Shown: positions 11,801-24,000, counted from the stretch's first letter. The stretch: 64,000 nucleotides of DNA from Hysterium pulicare CBS 123377 (GCA_000467715.1 AJFK01000510.1:30555-94554), one strand, 5' to 3'. The notes: generated by a model not told the origin, from the letters alone. Numbers and translations: made by a program.

Positions 11801-13423
11801 GTGAAACTGTTTCAAACCAACACTACCGGAGGATGTCTAATCGAAACTCACCGGTCTTTGCGATTGTTCAAAGCCCCAAACGTACATTAGGCCTCCCAGA
11901 TGCATGTTGGAGGATTTCTCTTCGGGAACATCATTATTTGGGATCCCTTGAATGACTCATGTCAGTGACACGATTTTTAGAGGTTTTAACCTGGCCCGAT
12001 TATCCTGCGGTGACCCACCTCGTTCACGGACTTCTAGCTCAAGGATGGGGAGTGGCTGGCTGAAGTGCATTTCGGCATCCGCTCCTTCACACAACGAGTA
12101 TTCGCGAAATCTTAACCTCGTTTTCATTCTTCAGAAGTTTCTTCAACCTACCGACGTTCGAATAGCACTATCATGGCCATCCAAGATGGACCGACGAATG
12201 GCATTTCCGTCTCCATATGCTCTGAGGACCTACACTGGATATCTAGCTAACAAAGAGGTCAAAGACTGAGGCGTCAACCACATTCTCCCATGCCAGCATG
12301 CTAAGTCCACAGGCGTCAGTGTCCTCAACAAGTGGCTAATCCAGCGTTCAATAATTCGAAACCCACGAAAGTCCACAAATCTGAACAATAATCTCGCCCC
12401 AGACCACAAGTTGTAAACCCGAAAACCTCCGTACTTAGTCTCCCTAACTTTTTTTTCCACCGAACACAGTTCCTTCGAACTTCTAGAAATCCAGCTCATC
12501 CCAGAGGCTCCAAGCAAGTGCAACGAAAGACCAACGACCAATCGCAATCGTTCCAATAGAGTCAAATCAGGACGCATAGAAATACATTGGGATATGCATC
12601 TCATGGCTCCAGAGAACCGCGAGCTGTTACATCAGTAGGAGGAAACACTACACGCCAGGTGCATGACAAGCTCGGCGATTCGAGAAAGACACGAAGTCAC
12701 TAACGCAGAAGAAATAAAGACCTGTCCACGACATGATTAAGTGCGGCTAACCCGTTCTCCCAAGATCTTATTGACGTGTTTCCTACTTCCCTTGAATATT
12801 TCTTGGAAGTTGATGGAGACGCAGCCTCCGAGCAAGAAATCTCTCCCCCTCTCTCTTTATCTTTGAGCACAAATGCCAAAATCAAAAACTTCCCTCTGTA
12901 GCTCTCCTTTCCGATCCATCGAAGACCACGCGATGCTGCACTGATTATTCCAGCCACTTGAAAGCGTAATTGTGATCCAGATAGTCTTAAGAACACAAGC
13001 AATGGTCCGCCCAAAGAATTTGTCTCCCACGTCTAGCGGACTAGTGCCGAGGCACATATGGCTGGATTTGCTGATTGTGGAAGTAATAAAGCAGGCAACG
13101 AGGTAGTGATTGGTTTTGCCAGAAAGTAGTACGAAAAAGGATATCTGCAGATATACGTTATCATGAAAGGCGGAGCGGCTCAGCGGCTCCATCTCGTCGA
13201 AAGGGGCATGTGAACGCGAAATCAGATCTCGAGTCCAAGAACACAAGGTCAGCTGTCAAAATACCAGATAGAATCTCTACCCATCTCACATAATGCCATA
13301 CGACTTTTGTAATATGCGAATCATAGTATACACGGAAAACCTCTACAACTCACGCTCATGCAAATTTCTTGACGAATAGCCCCTTTCGCCCAACTAGTAC
13401 ATACTTCCCACAACCTAATCCAA
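5832..13423. other. Gene-free region of about 7.6 kb
   Basis: No supported protein gene was found on either strand. Frames of 60-227 codons occur, often three or four overlapping in the same place on both strands (for example 7931-8665). They lack family motifs, coherent codon use and partner exons. Base composition is similar to the rest of the window rather than AT-rich, so it does not look like a RIP-mutated transposon. It contains a (GTT)5 microsatellite (8314-8329), a 17-nt exact direct repeat (6651-6667 and 8169-8185) and a pyrimidine-rich stretch (about 11480-11780) resembling the leader of a plus-strand transcript. It lies upstream of the 4483-5637 gene and downstream of sec61. It could be a large regulatory region, contain non-coding RNAs, or be degenerate sequence; the sequence alone does not decide. 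Confidence 0.6.
8314..8329 (+). repeat. (GTT)n microsatellite
   Basis: Five GTT units plus a terminal G within the gene-free region; no associated gene. Confidence 0.8.
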
Positions 13424-15017
13424 TTATCCCATAACCATACCCTTCAAGCCGGCCATATCACCCTCCTTGGCTGCAATTTCAAAATACCCATAGATGATTG
13501 TGACAGCGAGCAGGATACCGGTTCCGCTACCTAGGGCGCCAAGCAAATCACTTCCGACTGACAATGCACCAATGCAGGCACCTCCGAAGGCGGCGGCGGT
13601 GGGGATGACACGCTTGAGTTCCTTGTACATAGATTCTTCACGGTGACCGGCCATGACCAGACCTTGTTCCTTAAGCTGTTTGGCGACGTCACGGGGAGAG
13701 GAGCCAGAGACTTCGATCCAGGTCTTGGAGAAGACGGCGCAGGCGACTAGCATGTATACGACGAAGACAGCGGTTTTGAGGGGGTCTGAGAGGGCTTCGG
13801 TTATGGAGAGAGGAGGGGACCTGGAAAGGCCAGAATATTAGTATTGCAGTATAAAAAATTGAGGGTTCAAGACGTACATATAGTAGGCAACACCGGAGGT
13901 AGCGAACAGCTGAGCGGATCCCTCACGCGGCTCCCAGACACCTAGGAGCTTGACCAGGAGGTTGTCAGAAAAGCGGGAGTACAGCATTTGGCTGACAAGG
14001 AAGATATTGGAGGACAAGGCTGATTGCAGCATAATAGGCATGTTGGAGGTATAGAACAAGCGAACTGGGTATGAGCCGCGGACACCACGTTGGCGGGCAG
14101 ACTTGACGGGGATCTCAACACGGAAACCTTGGAGATAGATGACTGCGCCAAAAACAACGACGGTCGCCAAGAGGTTCATGACGTTGGGGAGGTTCTGACG
14201 GTAGAAAGCTTCGCGCAGAGCAATAGTCTTGTTAGGCCAGGTGAAAAGGAGGTGGACAAGGGCGATAATGGCACCCTCGAATTCGGGACCACGGCCGGTG
14301 TTAATGGTGGTGGGGGAGAAGGCCTTCCACACGATGGATTCGCAGATATTGGTGGCAATAAAGAGGGAGATACCACTTCCAAGACCATAGCCTTTCTGTA
14401 GAAGCTCGTCCAGGAGAATGACAATGAGACCAGCAATAATGAGCTGGATGACAAGGAGCACGCAAATACCAGCGCCGAGATCCGATGGCTGGCCGTAAAG
14501 ACCGGAGATAACGTAGACGACAGCTTGACCAAATGACAAGAGGATAGCAAGAAGCTTCTGCGCGGTCTGGTATAGCTCGCGGTCCGACTTCAGGTCCAAA
14601 TTGACGTCAATCAAGTGGGTACCAGCGAGAAGCTGGAAAACCATGCCAGAGGAGATAATCGGCGTTATACCCAGCTCCATCAGTGTTCCTCGATTACTCG
14701 CCATCATCATACGCAACCAGTATAGAGGGTCTGATGTGTCTGACGACACAATGCCGTATAAGGGCATCTGGCTCATGACCAGGAAGACAAGGAGAGTTAG
14801 ACCCGTCCATACTAGTCGGTTGTTGAAAGGGACTTTGCTCTCGGGTAGCTGGATCTCGGGGACGAGAGGTACAAAGGGCTTTACGAGATCGAGAAACCGT
14901 ACTATGTTGCAATAACGGGTTAGTATTGAGACCAATTCGGATATTTGTGTGGAATGGGGTTGGGGATGCGCCATAACAGCTGAGTGCAGGATCGAGGGAG
15001 CACTTACGGCCACTCAT
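13424..15017 (-). CDS. sec61: Sec61 alpha, protein-conducting channel of the ER
   Basis: Pore-forming subunit of the Sec61 translocon in the ER membrane, with about ten transmembrane helices. Three exons: 15017-15008 (only 10 nt, MSG plus one base), 14901-13878 and 13820-13424. The spliced protein is 476 aa, the usual eukaryotic length. The start [13 protein letters not shown] is diagnostic and appears only after splicing the 106-nt first intron. Recognisable parts in order: plug and helix 2 region ([20 protein letters not shown]), [19 protein letters not shown], the cytosolic loop [20 protein letters not shown], and the C-terminal block [20 protein letters not shown] through [18 protein letters not shown]. 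The [12 protein letters not shown] segment is also conserved. Everything is intact. Identity is certain by family knowledge; the 10-nt first exon is supported by the GTAAGT donor and the conserved N-terminus. Confidence 0.97.
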
Positions 15018-16086
15018 GATTGCGGTTGAATGGCTCTATGCGAGAACAAAGGAGATGAAGGGAGCGAAGGGAAAGCAGAAGGAATTGAAGGGAGGGGGAT
15101 GTAGGAGTTGATGAGCTTTTGGAGGACACGTTGTGTCGCTAAACTTCGAGCTCAAAATCTAATATTATGTAAGCATACTAGCGCAAATCTATCCCTGAGC
15201 TAATCCTAACTAAACCTTCCACCCTCTTCTATTTCGACCTCGCCCAAGAGATGGAACACCTGTTCACATTGAGTATACTCTATACACTTCAGTACAGGAA
15301 AGTTCCGGTCGACTCAGTTCTATAAGGGACCTTCCCAAGTCCATGTCATCTATGCAAACTACCAGCAATGGAGAATGTAGAGCGCAACATCCTCCTAGAG
15401 AGGCTATGGATTCATTCACCCACTGTGGGCAGGTATATTTCAATACATGTTCACAAAGGTGATTCTTTTAGTGAGGTCCCTGCATATTTGATGCCTAAAA
15501 CATAGCAAGGTAAAGGCGCTCACTATCACATGATCTTGCAACGAGACGACTTCTTCGTCCAGGCAAGGTAGGTGCCAGACAGCAATGCTGTGGTACAGAA
15601 CAATTTGACTGCTTAGTACAAGAGCTACTATTGTACATGTGGCTTCATTGAGCATATCGAGACACTTTGATAATCAGAAGTACGGTTAAGCTACTTCTGC
15701 ACGAAGATTTACAAGTATGAAAACCGATACCGTAGTACATACCACCTCTTCTTGCGGAATAACCATCTTTCATAAGCCAACTTTTCGTTTCTTTCCCTTG
15801 AAGACTCGTCACCTTTTTGGAAATTCGCATACCAATCTTAATTTGATTGGAGGATGGAAATTCCCCATATCCAAGTCATCGGCTAAATTGATTGTACCTG
15901 GCATTTCATTTACTCTTATACATGATCCACAGCTAACGGAGTATTTTCTGTATTGGATCTTCACCTGTTTCCCGGTTACGAATACTTAAACTCATCTAAT
16001 TTTCCATCCTTTAAAACTATGTGTTATGTTGCTTCTAGGCATTCATCATTCCCATAACGACACCCTATTTCTCTGACTAAGCCATC
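15018..16086. other. Intergenic, divergent sec61 / pectate lyase
   Basis: The 1.07 kb between two divergent genes should hold both promoters. Small frames (71 codons at 15440-15655, 90 codons at 15717-15989) have no recognisable content. The last 250 bp before the lyase are AT-rich and pyrimidine-biased, as expected for a fungal leader. Confidence 0.5.
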
Positions 16087-17607
16087 ATGCGTTTCTTCGA
16101 CTTAGTTATAAGCTTCCTACTCTTCTTCCAACCCTCCTTCTCCCTCGTCGCCTTCCCAGGTGCCGAAGGCTTCGGCCGCAATGCCATTGGTGGCAGGCAA
16201 GGGTCAGTTTACATCGTCACAAATCTTAACGACACTGGTACCGGTTCTCTCCGCGATGCTGTATCCCAATCCGACCGAATCATCGTCTTTGCTGTTGGTG
16301 GCGTGATCAATATCAAGGACCGGATCGTGGCATCGAAGAGGGTTAGTATCTTGGGACAGACGGCGCCGGGAGGAGGAATTACTGTCTATGGAAATGGTTG
16401 GAGCTTCTCTGGGGCTGATGATGCGATTGTTCGGTATGTAAAAGTCAAAGCTTCTTTTATTCTGCTGTATAGTATAACTTGTGGCTTCAAATTTCAATAC
16501 CTCGCAGATTCAGTAGCTTCTATAACAAGTGTCGCGTTGTTATTGAGCAGCGTCTCCAATTCCTCGTCATTATTTCCCAAACATGCCATCCCACCGAAAA
16601 TTGATATACCACCTCTTTCAAAAGAGCCATCTCACTTACCATACCAAATCTACTTCTATTCCCCATCTAACCCGCTCACCAGCTACATCCGCATCCGCAT
16701 GGGCAAAAACGGCACCAGCGGCAAAGACGCCATAACCATCGCCACCGGCTCCAACATGATCTTCGACCATGTCTCCGTAACCTGGGGCCGCGACGAAACC
16801 TTCTCCATAAACAGCGACACTGCCGCCAACATCACAATCCAAAACAGCATCATCGGCCAAGGGCTCGAAACGCATTCCTGCGGCGGCCTGATCCAGACAT
16901 CCACTGGGGGCATAAGTCTCTTCCGGAACCTCTACATCGACAACAAAACACGAAATCCGAAAGTTAAGGGTGTGAATGAGTTTACGAATAATGTGGTGTA
17001 TAACTGGGGAGGCGGAGGCGGGTATATAGCTGGGGACTCGGATGGTCAGAGTTATGCTAACGTAGTGGGGAATTACTTCATCAGTGGACCGAATTCATCT
17101 GTTTCGGCTTTTACGAGGGGAAATGCGAATTTCCATGGCTATGTCGATGATAATTTCTATGATGCGGATAGAGATGGGACGCTGAATGGGAAGGCGATTG
17201 CGGTTGATTCGAGTAGCTATGGCGGCATGGTTATTATGGCGACGCGCTATGATTATCCTGCTGTGTCTCGTGTTCTTTCTCCCGCGGATGCGGTGGCGTA
17301 TGTTGTGGCTTATGCTGGAGCGTCTAAGGTTCGGGATGAGGTCGATACGCGCCTGGTCTCTGAGCTCAAGTCTTGGGGTAAGGAGGGGGAGCTGATATCG
17401 GATGAAAATGTTGCGCCGATGAGTGGGCCGGGAACCCTGGCGGCGGGTACGAAGCCAGTGGATACGGATGGTGATGGCATACCGGATGATGCGGAGACGA
17501 AGTTGGGAACTGATCCGAATAAGGCGGACGCGATGGGGGATAAGGATGGCAATGGGTATGTCAATGTGGAGGACTGGGTGAACTCTTTGGTGCCGAGTTC
17601 GTATTGA
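16087..17607 (+). CDS. Secreted pectate lyase, polysaccharide lyase family 1
   Basis: Predicted extracellular enzyme cleaving de-esterified pectin by beta-elimination in a parallel beta-helix fold. Exons 16087-16433 and 16683-17607 give 423 aa. Residues 1-19 are a signal peptide; the mature part starts near AFPGAEGFGRNAIGG, typical of this PL1 branch. Conserved pieces follow: VYIVTNLNDTGTGSLRDAV, MIFDHVSVTWGRDE, GLETHSCGGLIQT and KTRNPKVKGVNEFTNNVVYNW. The last resembles the RxPxxR/K...NN motif that contains the catalytic basic residue in PL1. Residues 376-387 (DTDGDGIPDDAE) and 402-414 (DKDGNGYVNVEDW) form a thrombospondin-3/dockerin-like calcium-binding tail better known from bacterial secreted enzymes. 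The intron (249 nt) is a multiple of three and stop-free, so the unspliced frame stays open at 506 aa, but retention would insert 83 residues into the helix. Function is well supported; substrate preference is family inference. Confidence 0.92.
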   Translation: MRFFDLVISFLLFFQPSFSLVAFPGAEGFGRNAIGGRQGSVYIVTNLNDTGTGSLRDAVSQSDRIIVFAVGGVINIKDRIVASKRVSILGQTAPGGGITVYGNGWSFSGADDAIVRYVKVKASFILLYSITCGFKFQYLADSVASITSVALLLSSVSNSSSLFPKHAIPPKIDIPPLSKEPSHLPYQIYFYSPSNPLTSYIRIRMGKNGTSGKDAITIATGSNMIFDHVSVTWGRDETFSINSDTAANITIQNSIIGQGLETHSCGGLIQTSTGGISLFRNLYIDNKTRNPKVKGVNEFTNNVVYNWGGGGGYIAGDSDGQSYANVVGNYFISGPNSSVSAFTRGNANFHGYVDDNFYDADRDGTLNGKAIAVDSSSYGGMVIMATRYDYPAVSRVLSPADAVAYVVAYAGASKVRDEVDTRLVSELKSWGKEGELISDENVAPMSGPGTLAAGTKPVDTDGDGIPDDAETKLGTDPNKADAMGDKDGNGYVNVEDWVNSLVPSSY

Positions 17608-17767
17608 GGATTTAGAAGATTGTCGGCGGATTTGTAAATAGTGGAAAAATAGGTTCACATTGCCAGCTTCGGCAACAAAGATGCTACATGATTCATACAG
17701 GGTATCTCCAACTCTCTACTTTCTGCCCGTACCCAGCTTCCAAAGATTTCCTCCCTTCTCTCTTTCC

Positions 17768-19598
17768 TCACGAAAGAGGTACATTCCCAATGAGGTTCCA
17801 GTCCTGGCCATCATACTGCACTTCCTTCAAGGCTCCTCCAGCCTGGAAATAACATCTTGCCAGATCGGTATTCGCCGTCAAGGGTATATTAAACCACGAT
17901 GGTGCCGTTATACAAGCGATCGAGGTACCGTTATCCGCTCCATCGAACGCAGAAAAAGTCAATGGTCCTTTCCAACCCGACGCATCGTCCTGCCACCGTA
18001 CTTGGATTATAGCGTTCTGGTCTTGGTAAAGCACGTAAGTGTTGAGGTCGTTTGAAGTGGTGGAGTTGGTTCGGGCGAATGTGAGGGATGCGAGGGCGGC
18101 GCCACCGGGAATCTTTTGGGTAAATGGAGTCGCTGGTTGCGAATTCGTTAGCCCAAGCGCAGAAGTGATTAGAAGGGTATTTCATTCGGGCGACTCACTA
18201 GTAGTATAAAAACTAGGCACCGGCGTATTCCTTTCGAAATTTGCCAAGGTCTCGTCGCCTTTTTGGTAGAAGAGGTACATCTAGTTTGTGTTATTCGAAA
18301 ATTCTTGGTCCTTTCATTAGCTTCTGTTCAGTTTACCATCGAAATATTCTGCGCTTCCGGAATCAGTGATATCCCTCCCCCTTCAAAGGCCGTAGCATTG
18401 ACAGATCTGCTGGACCAGGTGCCAGGGACGCTTTGATCATAGACGATTTCGTGAAGTTCTTTATGGGTATCTTGGTAGAAGATAAAGGGCCAATATGTAG
18501 CTAGATGAGAGAGGGTATCTGCCCGGATTTTGAGGGCAGTTAGACTCCCGCTGGCGCCCGTTGCAGTGGTCGAATCCCAATTCCATTCGTTTATATGATC
18601 TTGAAAGATATTAGCACCAGTTCCAGGGTTAAAGATCGTAGATGCATGGAAGTAACTCGTCATACGTGTTGGAAAAGTGAACTTTCGATACTGCTTTTGA
18701 CTCTCGGTCAAATGTCAAAATTTGCCATCCGGGGCAACGTTTAAAAAAAAAAAAAGAGAGTAAAATTGTCAATGTTGTAGAGTTTATCAAAGACCAAACC
18801 ATTCCAACAAGCATGGGAACCGGAAAGGCGTACAGAGACGAAGACTCGGTGTGAAATAGAGGGACGTCCGCTTCAAAGGCAAGACTTACTAGTATCATCT
18901 AGATAGAACAGTTCAACTTGGAAACCCTATTGTGCAAGGATTAGCGCATGGTAATTGGGGTGGAGAACAATCCATCATACACTTTCGAAGAAGTTGGCGT
19001 AGTAGCTCTGGTTGAAATTCGTGATTGCAAGTGGACTACCCGTTTTAGCCTTCGCGAAGTTCGATGTCTTTGTCCATGAGGTAGATTTGGAGTCAAACTC
19101 CGACGATTGAAGTAAGTCATGCTCATCCTGATAGATCAAACGAATAGTGAAGTCGTTTCCAGTGTGCCAACCCGTGACAGCCAAAGGGGAGAGCGCAGCA
19201 ATCCCGGTCGGCTTGGAGCTCGGGGAAGCTGATGGGGTTCCTGTGGGCGATGTATTTGAGGACTTTCGACCGTTGTTTGCTGCCGCTCCTAGAACGCCTC
19301 CAAGCACAGCACCGAGAATAACCAAAGCAACGAGGATTGCTGCGACCCAGATCTGCCATCGCTGGAACCATGATTTTCGAGACGGACCCACGAATCCTTT
19401 ATCCGCTCCATATCGATTCTCTTGCACGGCTCCGTAAGGAGAACTGGTTGGCGGATAGAAATCTTGACCTTCTACTACCTCTAAGCCAGCTTGCGAGACG
19501 ATGCGGGGTGGAACTGCCTCTTTCTCATTCTAACGAAGTGTGAGCTCAACATGATGAACGAGATGGCAACTGTACATCGAATCTCCACTTACACTCAT
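17768..19598 (-). pseudogene. Membrane-anchored fucose-lectin-like beta-propeller, frame broken
   Basis: Related to fungal type II membrane proteins with a six-bladed, fucose-specific-lectin-like propeller. Clear exons: 19598-19593 (Met-Ser), 19529-18981, 18926-18890, a long piece ending at 18337, 18280-18199, and 18132-17768. The N-terminus is a Pro-rich cytosolic stretch, then one membrane anchor (IWVAAILVALVILGAVLGG), a Ser/Thr/Pro stalk and blades with repeated YxD/YQD motifs. It ends in a typical blade closing QYDGQDWNLIGNVPL. Between 18889 and about 18690 the reading frame cannot be kept. Exon 18926-18890 ends in phase 1, while the coding-like stretches after it lie in two other frames: YAFPVPMLVGMVWSL before an A13 tract, and KQYRKFTFPTRMTSYFHAS after it. 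No GT-AG combination restores phase. Either the gene has decayed or the assembly is wrong at the homopolymer. Family assignment is moderate; the break is seen directly. Confidence 0.62.
18743..18755 (+). repeat. A13 homopolymer at the frame break
   Basis: Thirteen consecutive A on the plus strand (T on the coding strand) in the interval where the lectin-like gene loses frame; a likely site of slippage or of a sequencing error. Confidence 0.85.
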
Positions 19599-21013
19599 GT
19601 TCTCAGGTTCTTCGCCTCATCGACGCGGTCTGAAAGTTGCAGCGCGCGGAAACCTAGAGAGAGGAAGCAAAGGAGTCACAACTCGCTCTATCTCCCCATG
19701 AGCTCGCAGCGCTATCTTAGCTTCGTAAAATGCAAGGCTTGGGCTGCGCATCCTCCTTGCCAAGGTTTGCATTGTTTTTTCCATTCATCTGGTCTCAGCT
19801 GGGTCGGGGACCCAATCAAAAATGGAGTTAGCCGAGCATTTTGCACTCCCAGCCCCATGCCCAGTTCGTTCGAAGTTCGTTCGAAATCTCGGTCAATGAC
19901 TTGATCAAGTTGGGCTGAATCCCATTATTAGAGCCTTGTGGCCAGGGCAGACTTTGGTGACAAGGCTGTATCAACTTTAAATAGGGGCCGCGCCTCATGA
20001 TTCCCAGCCTTATATTTGAGGCCGTTGAGACCTCGAAGCGCCGAACGATAAACTAGTCCTAGGGGACGACGACGGAGGGACGAGCTGGCGGATATTTCTC
20101 CGGAAAACAATGGAAGAGGATTGTAGAGTCCGGTCCGGAGTGCAAAAGAGCCCCCAAGAGCTGGGATATTCGGGTTGTCGACTCTGAGCTGGGAAGAGTG
20201 TGTATTGTTGGGACGTCGGATCAAAGTCTCTCTTAGGAATTAAGCGTGACACTACGTGGGTGGCCTTAAGAGGCTCGAGCATGTAAGCGTTGGATCCCAC
20301 AATGGCGACCGTTGTGAGATGGATGAGATCCAGTGATTAAGACTCATATATTTGATGTCTTGCCCGTAGCCCGACAGCCGTGAAAATGATCATGCAAATG
20401 GCCGTAAGAACGTTACACATGCTGAATTATCCACAGACTTTTGAGGTGGTGAGTACGCTTACTCAACACCTTGCCGAACATCACACATCTTGAACGCTCT
20501 TCGAGTGATAGAATGCATTGTATTCCCATTTCTATCACTGCTAACATGCCTCAGTAGGCATGGCACTAGATGTCCATCCACATGAAAAGTAAAAGCCCGG
20601 ATGCAGCCAGCCATATATCCTAGTGTAGCCGACTGGAACACTGAAAACACTGGAGCAAAAGACAGTTCGCTCGCTCGCTGAAGTATCAAAGAGATCTCAT
20701 ATAACAGGGGTATCAGGATCATCATCGTCATCGTGCTGTAAATTTCCTCACAAGAATCAAAAAACCGTGCAACCGTGCCAACGTCAATCTTACAAAGATA
20801 TACAGGCTACCAAATACCACAACATGCAATTCAGAATCATAGCATAAGCTGTGTAACACTTAAGGTGCAATATCACGTGCATCTGGGTCTAACGATAAGT
20901 TCGAGCTTCGCGAAGAGGGTCGCAGTATCTTTTCCCTCACAAAGCTTCTCGGCGGTGTTGTTGTCGTCAAATCTGATTATGGATGGGTGACAATTAGCTT
21001 AGTGTTCTAGTCC
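19599..21013. other. Intergenic, lectin-like gene / transcription factor
   Basis: This 1.4 kb lies between the 5' end of the lectin-like gene and the 3' end of the transcription factor. Frames of 68-137 codons are present on both strands, none recognised. A tandem GTTCGTTCGAAGTTCGTTCGAA-like palindromic run lies near 19866-19886. No gene is supported. Confidence 0.5.
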
Positions 21014-24000
21014 TTATGCGTGACCTAGAGGACCGCCCTCCGTCAGTAGAACATCAAGCAAATCGTAGCCGCCGACATCTGGGCCAAAGGTGGTCTGGTT
21101 AATTTCGGCGCCTTGATTGTTGAGAAGAGGATCCAAAGGCAACGTAAGCCAATCTGGCAGGCAACCATTAGGATCACCATCATTCCCTAGGCCGGGGGTT
21201 GTGGCGCCGAACATAGCAGCACCAGTGAAATCGTAGCCATTTGGACCAAATCCAGGTGGGGGCATGATGGAAAAGTTATTCGAGTTTGGATCGTACGTCT
21301 CAGACGAGATTCCCCATAAAGCTTGATTGGGGGTTGTGCGGCCGCTGGCGCTCACACCCATGGCAGGGTTATCAGGCATGTGATATCCGGAGAAATGGGA
21401 ACCAGACTGTAGGTGAATTGGTTGCGGTGGAGGCATGGCAGGTGTCTCTTGGCCAGCGCGAGGTGGAGAACGGCTAGCTGCGCGAGAGAGGCCGTTAGAG
21501 CCATTGGCGGCCAGACGAATAAATCGCGCACGAATGCGGTTGGTGAGGGTTTCCACAAGCTCAGCGAATCGATTGCCAACATGAACATCATCCACGATCG
21601 AGTTACGGAGAGCATCGACGGCCTTGGCTAGTAGACCGAGGGATATAGCAACATCGTCTTCTGTCGAACCAAGGGCAAAAGTCTTGAGGAGGATGATAGC
21701 AACGGAAACAATCCTGAAGAACGTACGAACGGGTGCATGGCGAAGGTACTTAGGGTAAAGTCCGTCCACTACAATCTTTAGGATAGTTCTGCTGGCATCA
21801 ATTACCTCTTTGATGTAGTATCGGTCATTGCCGTAGCGCTTTAGTAGAGTACTCATGGGGATCGCTCCGCCATCCCTAGAAGTTGAACTAGAGGGCATGT
21901 TGGGCTGGAGATGACTCTGCATGGGAGTCTGTTGTGTGCATCGCTCTACGACAGCCTGGAGAGCTAAAGAATTGAGATACACCCGACAGTACTCGTATTC
22001 AATCGTAAGAACATGACGTAGTTGCTCGGGTACTATCATCGTTGTTAGTTTTACGCCGAGAACTTCTGATTTCGAGTATCATACCTTGCGTAGCTTGATC
22101 AAACTCGCGCTTCCACTCCATCAAGGGCGGCTGGAAGGCCTTTAAGCATTCTTCATAACCACCAGATTTGATCAAGTCCCGAGTATGACGGCGATTTGCG
22201 AACATTGTCAGATTACCATTCTCCATAATCTTGGCGATACGTGCCCAGAAATCGACTACCAGATCCTGGACAGCGTGTCGGTTCTTCGTTGCCGTTGACT
22301 CGTAGGGAAGGCGTTGTCCATCGGGGCGTAGCATCGACGGCTGTTGACGCTGAATGTGGGTCATACGCTCCAGGAAAATCTGGTTTGGAGACTTGGTCGC
22401 AAGATTGCCGTCCCGCTCAACCCTTGGTAGCATGGATGCCAAACCAAGACGTCCGCTAGTCTGCGTCACATAGATCAAAAGGAGCTCTTTGAGATGATTC
22501 TTCCGACGAAAGTAGGCTTTAACAATAGCGTGAGAGAGATGTTGATTGGCCTCCTCGAATTCCACTTCGCTTGTCTCATCGAATACTGTAACATCACGGT
22601 AAGCATCCAAGTGGCAAGATCCGCAGTGGAAAACATACCTCCAATCTCGAAAGCTAAGGCCGTTGCGTTCCCGAGCAACATCCAGCACCTGTACATGGGT
22701 CAGCCGGGTCAAGACATAGTACGATAGGGGACGAACATTCGGTCACTTCGCCAACATGGTTCTAGCCAGCTATCGATACGTTGACCACCAACTCCTCGAT
22801 AAAGGTCCGATGGGATATCAGCTCCATCAACGCCACCGGTTGCATCACCAAAATTGTCTTCTGGAATCACAAGTTCATCATCGTCATCCCCTGGCGGAAA
22901 GTGTAGCGCACGGGGGTGCCACTCAGTCAAGAGCATAAGGCTCTCCACTGTTCCAAGAGTGCGGAGACCCTTGCGAGAAAGTGGATTGACATCCGATCCG
23001 GGTTGCTGTCCAGCACCACAAAATCCGCCACCAAATTGTTCTTGACCCCAGATCATACGATCAATCATGCCCTGGAGGTACTTCCATAGCTTTTCATGGA
23101 TTGCGGCGGCACGAGAAGCTGCGCCGGGTCCAGCGAGAATTACGAATCGGGAGGAGATAGTCAGCAAAGTGACGGTGAGCATTGGCTCTTCCTTGAGCAG
23201 TCGGCTATGGGTAGCATGGTCGCGATAGTCAGGGACGACGATCGGTGTTAGGGGCGAGAGGTAGAGGTAGAAGTAATCCATGTATGCAATAGCTTCTTTC
23301 GAAGTCAGCCATCCAGCCCGCACAAAGCGGAATCTTGACCAAGCTCTGACGGCATCTGCGAAGCTCGCTTCATTCGGAGGTTCCGGTATGCTAGATGATA
23401 TCGCATGTGCGATGCTGGGATCAACGACAGAGCCAGCCATCCCATGAGACGATATGCGCCCATCAAAACCCAGGGAACCATTTCCTCTCGGGCTGGTAAA
23501 GCTTGCCTGAGAACCAGGTGTATTTCCGATCATGGAAGGACGCTGATGGCTTCCAGAGCTGCCTGTCCGATGATGATCAATGTCTCCATTGCGACCAGCT
23601 GCTTCGAACAGAAGATTCAGCGCATCGTGGCCGCTATAAACCTCTTTGGTCTGCAAAATAGCCGCTGTTGCATTATTCACCGTTTGATCCTCCTCCTCAG
23701 TTCGCGGGCTCGCACCTGGGCGTCGGAGGGGTTCATATCGGCCGATGGAACCACCTGGGGTCAGAGGCTGCTGTGGTTGATATCCGAGGGGATTGTTGGC
23801 GCGGTTGATAGAAATGGGCTCTGGGAGGTGGGCGGTAGGCGTGACTGATTCGTTAGTCGTCCTCATACGCTTCCTGCCATTTCGAATCTCATAATCGGAT
23901 AGCTCTCCTTCATCCAGTCCGTCACCATCATCGGCGGACCTACGCTTTCGCCGAGTAGCTGAAAAGAAGCATTCCTTGCTCTCGCGACGACACCGAACGC

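Noticed and set aside
17095-17658. 187-codon minus-strand frame opposite the pectate lyase
   Set aside because: Composition of almost only Arg, Ile, His and Ser is the mirror of the real coding strand; no motif.
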